Shown piece by piece: positions 1-4,725 of a stretch of 5,339 nt of DNA (the stretch's first letter is position 1; every line of letters starts with the position of its first letter). The position numbers and the translations under genes are program-made. Source of the DNA: an uncultured Alphaproteobacteria bacterium (GTDB taxonomy: Bacteria > Pseudomonadota > Alphaproteobacteria > Caulobacterales > Aquidulcibacteraceae); the NCBI GenBank assembly GCA_937967725.1, contig CALBSY010000074.1, positions 1-5,339 of the forward strand. The letters run 5' to 3'. The notes under the pieces are model-generated. The model was not told the DNA's origin. It ran no database searches and worked only from the letters and a program-made list of their open reading frames with translations.

Positions 1-154
1 CGCTGACCGCTCTCAACTTATCCATGTCGCGCCCGGCCATGGCCCAACGCACTTCGCCTTCCGCACCGTAAACCCGGAGCAGATGCTCGGCGACCAACCG
101 GCCCGTAAAGCCGGTCGCGCCATAAACCACAACGTTGAATTCTTGTGCGCTCAC
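1..154 (-). CDS. Saccharopine dehydrogenase-like NAD(P)-binding oxidoreductase (N-terminal fragment)
   Basis: Only the first 51 codons are inside the window; the gene continues past position 1. The translation begins VSAQEFNVVVYGATGFTGRL and goes on to WAMAGRDMDKL. The GATGFTGRL turn after a hydrophobic beta strand (residues 7-19) is the Rossmann dinucleotide-binding loop typical of the saccharopine dehydrogenase NADP-binding family, including the so-called trans-acting enoyl reductases. The AGR that ends the second strand fits NADP use. The GTG start (152-154) is chosen because a GGAGGG Shine-Dalgarno lies 4 nt upstream on the minus strand (159-164) and the Rossmann motif follows immediately. 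It is transcribed divergently from the EamA gene. The substrate cannot be told from the fragment. Family membership is fairly secure; the exact enzyme is not. Confidence 0.85.
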   Translation of the reverse strand, partial: MSAQEFNVVVYGATGFTGRLVAEHLLRVYGAEGEVRWAMAGRDMDKLRAVS

Positions 155-158
155 GCCG

Positions 159-164
159 CCCTCC
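159..164 (-). promoter_or_regulatory. Shine-Dalgarno of the oxidoreductase gene
   Basis: Read on the minus strand this is GGAGGG, 4 nt before the GTG at 154. It is the main reason for accepting the GTG start. A GCTAGAGG string further upstream (172-179, minus strand) loosely resembles the alphaproteobacterial -10 element GCTANAWC, but I see no convincing -35 partner. Confidence 0.6.
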
Positions 165-257
165 GTCCGGTCCTCTAGCACGCGGCTTCGGTGGAGGGGA
201 GCCATTCGCGTTTGCGCTCACCCTCCTCAGTGCAAAGTGCTCTAGTGCGCCGGACTC

Positions 258-1091
258 ATGCCGCCTCTCGCTATCGCTGCCGCGCTGACATCGGCGCTGA
301 TCCACGCCAGCTGGAACGCCGCGTTGAAGGGCGGGACCGACCGCATCACCGATTCCTTTTTGGTGGACGTAGGCGGGCTGGCGGTCGGCGGCGCGCTGCT
401 CGTGTGGCTGGGACCATTGCCGTACGAGGCGTTGCCGTATCTCGCGCTCTCGGTCGCGATTCATCTCGCCTATTGGTTCACGCTGTTCAAAGGCTACGAC
501 ACTGGCGACCTCAGTCACGTCTACACGCTTTCGCGTGGAACGGCGCCGATGCTGGTCGCCGTGGGGGCGGCGCTGACGGTGGGCGAGATTCCGCCCACAC
601 TCAAGATGATCGGCATCGCGCTGGTGTCGGCCGGCGTGATCTGCGTCGGCGCCAGCCCCAACGCGCCGTTGCGCGCGACACTCTGGGCGTTCGCGATCGG
701 CTTGTGCATCTCCGGCTATTCGCTCAACGATGCCTTGGGTGCGCGCGTCGGCGGCAACGCGGTGCAGTATCTCGGTTGGACCACGTTCCTCATGTCGATC
801 CCGATGATCGGATTTGCCCTATGGCGGCGCGGCGCACGGCGTTTGTTGCGCGACGCGCGGGTTGCGCCGTGGCGCGGCATCGCCATCGGCGTGATCAGCT
901 TCGCCGGCTACGGCCTCGTGCTGTGGGCGCAGACGTTCGCCCCGATCGCGCAGGTCACGGCTTTGCGCGAGACCTCGGTCGTGTTCGGCGCGCTGATCGC
1001 GTTCCTATTTCTGCGTGAACGGCTCGGCGTGCGGCGTTGGATCGGGGCGATGATCGTGGCGGGCGGCGCTGGCTTGATTGCGTTTGCTTGA
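258..1091 (+). CDS. EamA/DMT-superfamily transporter (10-TM)
   Basis: The 277-residue protein is almost wholly hydrophobic and has the duplicated EamA layout. Repeat one covers about residues 3-132 and ends GEIPPTLKMIGIALVSAG. Repeat two covers about 139-277 and contains ALRETSVVFGALIAFLFLRERL (235-256) followed by RRWIGAMIVAGGAGLI. That LRETS...F/ERL pattern, then a final glycine-rich helix, is typical of drug/metabolite transporters of the EamA family in the inner membrane. The length is normal for a 10-helix member. The ATG at 258 is preferred because it places the first helix at the N-terminus; an overlapping frame starting at 191 encodes an arginine-rich shadow. No Shine-Dalgarno precedes the ATG, so initiation may be leaderless or weak. 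The stop lies 12 nt before folB, which suggests co-transcription. The substrate is unknown; amino-acid, nucleoside or metabolite efflux are all possible. Confidence 0.92.
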   Translation: MPPLAIAAALTSALIHASWNAALKGGTDRITDSFLVDVGGLAVGGALLVWLGPLPYEALPYLALSVAIHLAYWFTLFKGYDTGDLSHVYTLSRGTAPMLVAVGAALTVGEIPPTLKMIGIALVSAGVICVGASPNAPLRATLWAFAIGLCISGYSLNDALGARVGGNAVQYLGWTTFLMSIPMIGFALWRRGARRLLRDARVAPWRGIAIGVISFAGYGLVLWAQTFAPIAQVTALRETSVVFGALIAFLFLRERLGVRRWIGAMIVAGGAGLIAFA

Positions 1092-1103
1092 GTAGATTGC
1101 GCC

Positions 1104-1469
1104 ATGGCCGAGCATCACATCATCCGCATCGACGACGCGAAAGCCCTAGTTCAGGTCGGCGTGCCGGAACCTGAGCGCGCCGCGCCGCAAGAGGTGCGTA
1201 TCTCAGTGGCGTTGGCGCTGGACGAACCGCCCGACTATGTGCGCTACGATCGCATTGGGGCGACAGTCGATTACGACCGCATCCTGCACTTCATCCGCGA
1301 CGATCTCGGCGCCCCGGCGCACTTGATCGAAACGCTGGCCGACCGCGTGGCGGGGCATTGCTTGTCGCTCTCCGAGCGCGCGCGTTGGGTGGAAGTGACG
1401 GTGAAGAAGCCGTCGGTGCTGTCTGGAGACGGCGTCGTCGCCGTGACGATCAGGAGGGAGCGGCCATGA
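1104..1469 (+). CDS. folB: Dihydroneopterin aldolase FolB
   Basis: FolB cleaves 7,8-dihydroneopterin to 6-hydroxymethyl-7,8-dihydropterin and glycolaldehyde in cytoplasmic tetrahydrofolate synthesis. The 121-residue length is normal for the family. Aligned by eye to E. coli FolB, the expected positions are present: GVPEPER with Glu24 (E. coli Glu22), VDYDRI with Tyr57 (E. coli Tyr54), LIETLADRVA with the pterin-binding Glu76, and VKKPSVL with the catalytic Lys102. The family's conserved KP-x-[AV] turn and final V-x-V/I-x-R strand are also visible. The N-terminal half is more divergent than usual. The start is the only sensible ATG, 12 nt after the transporter stop, with only a weak ribosome site. 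Its TGA overlaps the ATG of the next gene, a pteridine-reductase-like SDR, which supports a folate/pterin job for both. Confidence 0.93.
   Translation: MAEHHIIRIDDAKALVQVGVPEPERAAPQEVRISVALALDEPPDYVRYDRIGATVDYDRILHFIRDDLGAPAHLIETLADRVAGHCLSLSERARWVEVTVKKPSVLSGDGVVAVTIRRERP
1452..1460 (+). promoter_or_regulatory. Shine-Dalgarno deciding the SDR start
   Basis: AGGAGGGAG lies inside the 3' end of folB, with its AGGAGG core 8 nt before the ATG at 1466. This fixes the SDR start at 1466 rather than at an upstream in-frame codon (1358) inside folB. The ATGA overlap with the folB stop suggests translational coupling. Confidence 0.8.
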
Positions 1470-2209
1470 GCTGGGCGTTGGTCACTGGCGGGGCGCAGCG
1501 GCTGGGCAAGGCCGTGGCGATCGAACTGGCGCGCAACGGGTGGGGGGTCGTCGTGCACTATCGCCGCTCAGCGCCCGAGTCGACGACGTCGGAAATTGTC
1601 AACGCCGGCGGCGCCGCAGTGACGGTCGGCGCCGATCTCAACGATGCGCGCGAGCGCGACGAATTGGTTTCGCGCGCGATCGAGGCCGCCGGCGCGCGGT
1701 TGACCGCCCTGGTCAATTGCGCCGCCATCTTCGAACACGACACGATCGAGACGCTCAGCGCCGAGGCGCTCAACGAACACATGGCCATCAATGCGCTCAC
1801 ACCTTCGCTGCTGGCGCATAAGTTTGCTGCGTCGCTGGGCGAGGATGGGCGCGGCGTTATCGTGAACTTCCTCGATTTCAAGCTGGCCAGCCCTTATCCG
1901 GATCACTTCTCCTACACGCTTTCGAAGTACGCGCTGGCCGGCGCCACTGATCTGTTGGCGCGGGCGCTGGCGCCGCGCGTGCGCGTGAACGCCGTTGCGC
2001 CGGGCTATGTGCTGCCTGCGCCGGGGCAAGCGCAGGCGGATTACGAGCGGCTGCACGGCGACACGCCGCTTGAGTATGGGCCGTCGCCGGAAGACATCGC
2101 GCACGCCGCGCGCTTTCTGCTCGAGAATCCCGCCGTGACAGGGCAGACAATCTACGTCGACGCTGGCCGGCGCTTCCGTTCGTTCGAGCGCGACATGGGG
2201 TTCATGTGA
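1466..2209 (+). CDS. SDR oxidoreductase, pteridine reductase / FolM-like
   Basis: A 247-residue classical short-chain dehydrogenase that probably reduces a pterin or dihydrofolate with NADPH. The nucleotide loop is T7-G8-GAQ-R12-L-G14. This TGX3RXG form, not TGX3GXG, is characteristic of pteridine reductases. HYRRSAPE (31-38) matches the Leishmania PTR1 NADPH 2'-phosphate segment HYHRSA. VNCAA (83-87) replaces NNAG, and Asn109 is the helix-4 Asn. The catalytic centre is D137, Y150 and K154. An Asp occupies the usual Ser position, exactly as in PTR1 (D181, Y194, K198), with identical spacing in my by-eye alignment from Asn134. VNAVAPG (174-180) and the C-terminal TGQTIYVDAG are standard SDR elements. 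It overlaps folB by ATGA and has a strong Shine-Dalgarno. The alternative is an SDR of other substrate, but two hallmarks plus the folB linkage argue against that. Confidence 0.88.
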   Translation: MSWALVTGGAQRLGKAVAIELARNGWGVVVHYRRSAPESTTSEIVNAGGAAVTVGADLNDARERDELVSRAIEAAGARLTALVNCAAIFEHDTIETLSAEALNEHMAINALTPSLLAHKFAASLGEDGRGVIVNFLDFKLASPYPDHFSYTLSKYALAGATDLLARALAPRVRVNAVAPGYVLPAPGQAQADYERLHGDTPLEYGPSPEDIAHAARFLLENPAVTGQTIYVDAGRRFRSFERDMGFM

Positions 2210-2237
2210 CGGGATCGGCCCTGTGTCCGCCGTCACA
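2205..2237 (+). other. Inverted repeat at the SDR stop codon
   Basis: TGTGACGG (2205-2212) can pair perfectly with CCGTCACA (2230-2237) across a 17-nt loop, giving an 8-bp stem that includes the SDR TGA. No T-tract follows, so it is not a classical intrinsic terminator. It could stabilise the 3' end of the folB-SDR mRNA, help Rho-dependent termination, or be an operator for the next unit. The right arm overlaps a candidate -35 element. Confidence 0.45.
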
Positions 2238-2261
2238 GCCATAAGGCAAACGGCCTATTAC
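2232..2261 (+). promoter_or_regulatory. Candidate promoter for the 30-codon small ORF
   Basis: GTCACA (2232-2237, four of six to TTGACA) and TATTAC (2256-2261, close to TATAAT and to the alphaproteobacterial TANAWC) are 18 nt apart. Transcription from about 2268 would give a leader of roughly 40 nt before the ATG at 2310. The match is moderate and made by eye. Confidence 0.35.
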
Positions 2262-2272
2262 CTTCTCCTCAT

Positions 2273-2291
2273 CGGATCGGCGGTCGATCCG
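2273..2291 (+). promoter_or_regulatory. 7-bp hairpin in the small-ORF leader
   Basis: CGGATCG (2273-2279) and CGATCCG (2285-2291) form a perfect 7-bp stem with loop GCGGT. It ends 8 nt before the GGAG Shine-Dalgarno (2300-2303) of the 30-codon ORF. With no T-run it is unlikely to be an intrinsic terminator. It may influence stability or translation of the leader. Confidence 0.5.
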
Positions 2292-2309
2292 GAGACAACG
2301 GAGCAGGAA

Positions 2310-2402
2310 ATGACCAAGTTTTATTGCCTCGTCGCCGCTTTGGCAGTGTTCGCGCCCCTCGCGTTCGCCACGCTGAACCAAGCCGCGCAAATCGTTGCCT
2401 AA
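2310..2402 (+). CDS. Small secreted or membrane protein, 30 aa, hypothetical
   Basis: A 30-codon ORF in the gap between the SDR and radical SAM genes. It starts MTKFYCLVAALAVF, continues APLAFA, and ends TLNQAAQIVA before TAA. The shape is Lys3, a hydrophobic core of residues 4-20, an AFA that would suit a signal-peptidase cleavage, and a short polar tail. This fits a mini signal-peptide protein or a single-helix membrane peptide. GGAG (2300-2303) sits 6 nt upstream of the ATG, a hairpin and candidate promoter lie before it, and an intrinsic terminator follows 42 nt after the stop, so it looks like a complete monocistronic unit of about 200 nt. I have an impression of alphaproteobacterial small proteins ending in similar LNQAA-type tails but cannot confirm it. 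Function is unknown. The alternative is a chance ORF inside a small RNA. Confidence 0.6.
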   Translation: MTKFYCLVAALAVFAPLAFATLNQAAQIVA

Positions 2403-2444
2403 GGGCGCTTCGCCTGAGGGCACAGTCATGAAGAATGACAATTG

Positions 2445-2474
2445 AAGGGCTCCGGATCGCACCGGGGCCCTTTT
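2445..2474 (+). terminator. Rho-independent terminator, possibly bidirectional
   Basis: AAGGGCTCCGG (2445-2455), loop ATCGCA, and CCGGGGCCCTT (2462-2472) form an 11-bp stem with one G-U wobble, followed by TTTT (2471-2474) and more T-rich sequence (TTTTCGTTTG). It ends the unit containing the 30-codon ORF. Read on the minus strand the same stem stands 12 nt after the stop of the candidate ORF 2486-2584 and is followed by CTTCAATTG, a weaker U-tract, so it may serve both directions. Confidence 0.85.
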
Positions 2475-2485
2475 CGTTTGCGGGC

Positions 2486-2584
2486 TTAGCCCGCCAGCAT
2501 GGCGCAGGTGGCGAGCCCAGCGACCCAGCTCAACGCCAAAAGCAAGAAGAGCGGCCGCACTGGCGGCCCCCAAAGTTGTTTCAA
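2486..2584 (-). CDS. Candidate small single-TM membrane protein, 32 aa
   Basis: A minus-strand reading from TTG (2582-2584) to TAA (2486-2488). It begins LKQLWGPPVR (Met1 in vivo), then a hydrophobic run PLFLLLALSWVAGLATCAM, and ends LAG. A positively charged short N-terminus, a WGPP turn and one 20-residue membrane helix are the normal look of bacterial small membrane proteins. GGGAG lies 9 nt upstream of the TTG, and a GC hairpin (2606-2618) precedes that. The stop is 12 nt before the strong stem-loop at 2445-2474. Weak points are the TTG start and the lack of a convincing promoter. A longer overlapping minus-strand frame (2202-2621) covers the same area but runs through the terminator and into the SDR gene, and is less credible. 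Function is unknown. Confidence 0.4.
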   Translation of the reverse strand: MKQLWGPPVRPLFLLLALSWVAGLATCAMLAG

Positions 2585-2663
2585 GGACTGAGACTCCCGG
2601 CAGCCGGCCCGGCGGGCCCATGTCAGCCGAACGTCAGGCGCTGCGCATTTATTCCAATGGTTC

Positions 2664-2691
2664 TTGCTTTGTTCTGCGCTAGGACTACACT
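2664..2691 (+). promoter_or_regulatory. Candidate promoter of the radical SAM gene
   Basis: TTGCTT (2664-2669) and TACACT (2686-2691) are 16 nt apart and would start transcription near 2698-2700, at the ATG itself. An overlapping alternative is GCTAGGAC (2678-2685), which matches the alphaproteobacterial GCTANAWC in seven of eight positions, with a poorer -35. Either choice leaves a leader of zero to about ten nt. The TTG at 2664 is thus better read as promoter than as a start codon. Confidence 0.45.
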
Positions 2692-2699
2692 CCTATTTC

Positions 2700-3764
2700 A
2701 TGAAAGACCAGCTGCACGGCAGGGGCGCGCGCACCAACGCGAGCGGCCGCTACGAACGCTTTGCCCGCGAAGCCTTCGATGACGGCTGGGGCGCCGGAGA
2801 GATGGCGCCGCTCGAGACGGTGGTCACGCCCGAGCTGGCCAAGTCGATCATTGCCACGAACCAGAGCCCCGACATCTCGTTCGATCAGTCGATCAATCCG
2901 TATCGCGGATGTGAGCATGGCTGCATCTATTGTTACGCGCGGCCCAACCATGCCTATGTCGGCTTGTCGCCGGGGCTGGACTTCGAAACCAAGCTGTTTG
3001 TGAAGGCGAACGCTGCGGAGTTGCTGGAAAAGGAATTCGCCAAGCCGAGCTATCGCCCCCGTACGATCATGCTGGGCGGCGTTACCGACATCTACCAGCC
3101 GATCGAGCGCGGCTATGGCGTCACGCGCGCGATCCTCGAAGTGATGGAGCGGTGGCGCCATCCGGTGGCGCTGATCACCAAGTCGCAATTGGTTCTGCGC
3201 GACATCGACATCTTGGCGCGCCTCGCGGAACGCGGCCTGGCGAAGGCGGCGATATCGGTCACCACACTGGAGCGGCGCATTGCGCGCGTGATGGAGCCGC
3301 GCGCGGCGGCGCCGCATAGGCGGATCGAAGCGATCCGCGCGCTGGCGGAGGCGGGGGTGCCGACCACCGTGATGGTCGCGCCGATCGTGCCGGCGATCAA
3401 CGACCGCGAGATCGAAGCCATTCTCGAAGAGGCGGCGAAGGCGGGCGCCAGCGCGGCGGGTTACGTCGTGCTGCGGCTGCCGCTGGAGATCAAAGATCTC
3501 TTTCGCGAATGGCTCAACCAACATTTCCCGGACCGCGCCACGCGCGTGATGGCGCTGGTGCGCCAGATGCGCGGCGGGCGCGACTACGATCCGGAATGGG
3601 TGAAGCGGCAGAAGGGCGAAGGGCCTTACGCCAAGCTGATCGCTGACCGCTTCGCAACCTCGGTGCGCCGCCTAGGTCTCGATAGGCCGCGCCTGGCGCT
3701 TGACCACACACAGTTCCGCCGTCCCTTGGATCTCGATGGGCAGGCCGATTTGTTCGCGGATTAG
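2700..3764 (+). CDS. PA0069/Rv2578c-family radical SAM protein
   Basis: A 354-residue radical S-adenosylmethionine protein of the SplB-related COG1533 group, function unassigned. From the N-terminus: KDQLHGRGARTNASGRYE (2-19), the family's usual GRGA-x-N-x-x-GR opening; NPYRGCEHGCIYCYAR with the CX3CX2C iron-sulfur ligands C71, C75 and C78; SPGLDFETKLFVK (90-102); MLGGVTDIYQP (124-134), likely SAM-contacting; ALITKS (157-162); and APIVPAIND (227-235) in the later barrel. The tail RLALDHTQFRRPLDL is followed by QADLF (348-352), which resembles a beta-clamp-binding peptide. ATG 2700 is chosen over an upstream TTG (2664) because conserved sequence starts right after it and promoter-like elements occupy the upstream bases. 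No Shine-Dalgarno is present, consistent with a leaderless mRNA. It likely cleaves SAM to a 5'-deoxyadenosyl radical; the substrate is unknown. Confidence 0.93.
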   Translation: MKDQLHGRGARTNASGRYERFAREAFDDGWGAGEMAPLETVVTPELAKSIIATNQSPDISFDQSINPYRGCEHGCIYCYARPNHAYVGLSPGLDFETKLFVKANAAELLEKEFAKPSYRPRTIMLGGVTDIYQPIERGYGVTRAILEVMERWRHPVALITKSQLVLRDIDILARLAERGLAKAAISVTTLERRIARVMEPRAAAPHRRIEAIRALAEAGVPTTVMVAPIVPAINDREIEAILEEAAKAGASAAGYVVLRLPLEIKDLFREWLNQHFPDRATRVMALVRQMRGGRDYDPEWVKRQKGEGPYAKLIADRFATSVRRLGLDRPRLALDHTQFRRPLDLDGQADLFAD

Positions 3765-3768
3765 GCCG

Positions 3769-3798
3769 TTGGCCTCGCGTGCGTCTCCGGGCTAAGAC
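3769..3798 (+). promoter_or_regulatory. Candidate promoter of the zinc metallopeptidase gene
   Basis: TTGGCC (3769-3774) and GCTAAGAC (3791-3798) resemble the Caulobacter-type housekeeping pair TTGACG and GCTANAWC; the -10 matches seven of eight. Spacing to the TA of the -10 is 18 nt. Transcription from about 3805 would give a 20-nt leader holding the strong Shine-Dalgarno at 3814-3820. The -35 overlaps a small AGGCC/GGCCT hairpin (3763-3775) at the radical SAM stop. Confidence 0.45.
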
Positions 3799-3813
3799 CT
3801 TCCCGCGGGGAAC

Positions 3814-3820
3814 GGGAGGA
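3814..3820 (+). promoter_or_regulatory. Shine-Dalgarno of the zinc metallopeptidase
   Basis: GGGAGGA ends 5 nt before the ATG at 3826, an ideal position, and supports that start. It contrasts with the radical SAM and EamA genes, which lack such a site. Confidence 0.8.
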
Positions 3821-3825
3821 CGCAC

Positions 3826-4725
3826 ATGCGCACAGAAGGCCAACGCCGTTCGGACAATTTCGAGGATCGCGGCAGGGGCCGCGGCGGTGGGGGCCGGGTT
3901 CCCGCAGGTGCGCTATTCGCCATCCTGCGCCGCATCGGCTTGCGCGGCATTCTCATCGTCGTCGTCGTGCTGGCGGGCATCTACTTTTTTGCCCCGCCCA
4001 ACATTCGCGACATGGAGTTCGGCGCGCTGATGGGCGGCACGCCAGGCCAAAGCCAGGCGCAAGGCGAGGGCAGCGTATGCGAAACCGAAGCGCAGGCGTG
4101 CGATTTCTCGCGCGCGGTGCTCGGCTCAACCGAAGACGTATGGCGTGCGCAATTTCAGCAAGGGCGGCTGCCGAATTATGGGACGCAGCCGGGAGCGTAT
4201 CGCGATCCGACGCTAGTCGTGTTCCAGGGCGCGGTCTCGACTCAGGGGTGCGGCGGCGCCAGTTCGGACGTCGGCCCGTTCTACTGCCCGGCAGATGGCA
4301 ACCTCTACATTGATCCAGGATTTTATGAAGTGATGGCGAACAGGCTCAATGCGCCGGGCGACTTTGCGCAGGCCTACGTGATTGCGCACGAAGTCGGCCA
4401 CCACGTCCAGAATCTGATCGGCGCCACGCAGCAGCGCGTGCAGGGCGAAAACCAAAATCAAACGTCAGTACGCATTGAATTGCAGGCTGATTGCCTGGCG
4501 GGCGTGTGGGGGCACACGGCGCGCGCCGATCTGGCCATCGACGAATCGGATCTTCGAGAAGCGCTCAATGCCGCGCATGCGATTGGCGACGATTCACTCG
4601 GCGCCAACGAAGCGCAATACACGCATGGCACCAGCGCGCAGCGCATGACCTGGTTCCGGCGTGGCTTCGATAGCGGCGACGCGCGCCAGTGCGACACGTT
4701 TAGAGTGCCGGCCGCACAGCTCTAG
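3826..4725 (+). CDS. ypfJ: Membrane-anchored neutral zinc metallopeptidase (YpfJ family)
   Basis: A 299-residue protein of the putative neutral zinc metallopeptidase family (E. coli YpfJ type). The opening MRTEGQRRSDNFEDRG (1-16) is the conserved family start, usually seen as MRW-x-GRR-x-SDN-x-EDRR, followed by a glycine-rich linker. One membrane helix at about 38-56 (LRGILIVVVVLAGIYFF) suggests a short cytoplasmic tail and a periplasmic catalytic domain. The zinc site is H188-E189-V-G-H192-H193, with E218 in ELQADCLAGVW (218-228) as the likely third ligand. CGGASSDVGPFYCPADG (142-158) and YIDP are further family motifs. Cysteines 85, 92, 142, 154 and 289 could form periplasmic disulfides. 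Length is normal. Real substrates are unknown for the family. It has its own candidate promoter, so it need not be co-expressed with the radical SAM gene, and it ends in an overlapping stop with the convergent LysR gene. Confidence 0.94.
   Translation: MRTEGQRRSDNFEDRGRGRGGGGRVPAGALFAILRRIGLRGILIVVVVLAGIYFFAPPNIRDMEFGALMGGTPGQSQAQGEGSVCETEAQACDFSRAVLGSTEDVWRAQFQQGRLPNYGTQPGAYRDPTLVVFQGAVSTQGCGGASSDVGPFYCPADGNLYIDPGFYEVMANRLNAPGDFAQAYVIAHEVGHHVQNLIGATQQRVQGENQNQTSVRIELQADCLAGVWGHTARADLAIDESDLREALNAAHAIGDDSLGANEAQYTHGTSAQRMTWFRRGFDSGDARQCDTFRVPAAQL

Noticed and set aside
18..518. Minus-strand 166-codon frame across the divergent intergenic region
   Set aside because: It covers the start of the oxidoreductase and the first third of the EamA gene in a wrong frame; Arg-rich with no recognisable motif.
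1568..2242. Minus-strand 224-codon frame opposite the SDR gene
   Set aside because: Arg- and Ala-rich mirror of a well-supported SDR; a shadow caused by high GC at third codon positions.
2428..2445. Five-codon minigene (ATG AAG AAT GAC AAT TGA) between the 30-codon ORF and the terminator
   Set aside because: Too short to support; no Shine-Dalgarno in position and no attenuator-like codon run.
2202..2621. Minus-strand 139-codon open frame with a hydrophobic start
   Set aside because: It runs through the intrinsic terminator and into the SDR 3' end, has an arginine-rich low-complexity tail and no ribosome site; the shorter frame 2486-2584 explains the membrane-like stretch better.
2435..2782. 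Plus-strand 115-codon open frame across the terminator
   Set aside because: It starts just before the terminator stem, passes through it and overlaps the radical SAM start; composition looks like read-through of GC-rich noncoding sequence.
2685..3524. Minus-strand 279-codon frame opposite the radical SAM gene
   Set aside because: Arg/His-rich composition with no motif and fully inside a clear family gene; shadow frame.
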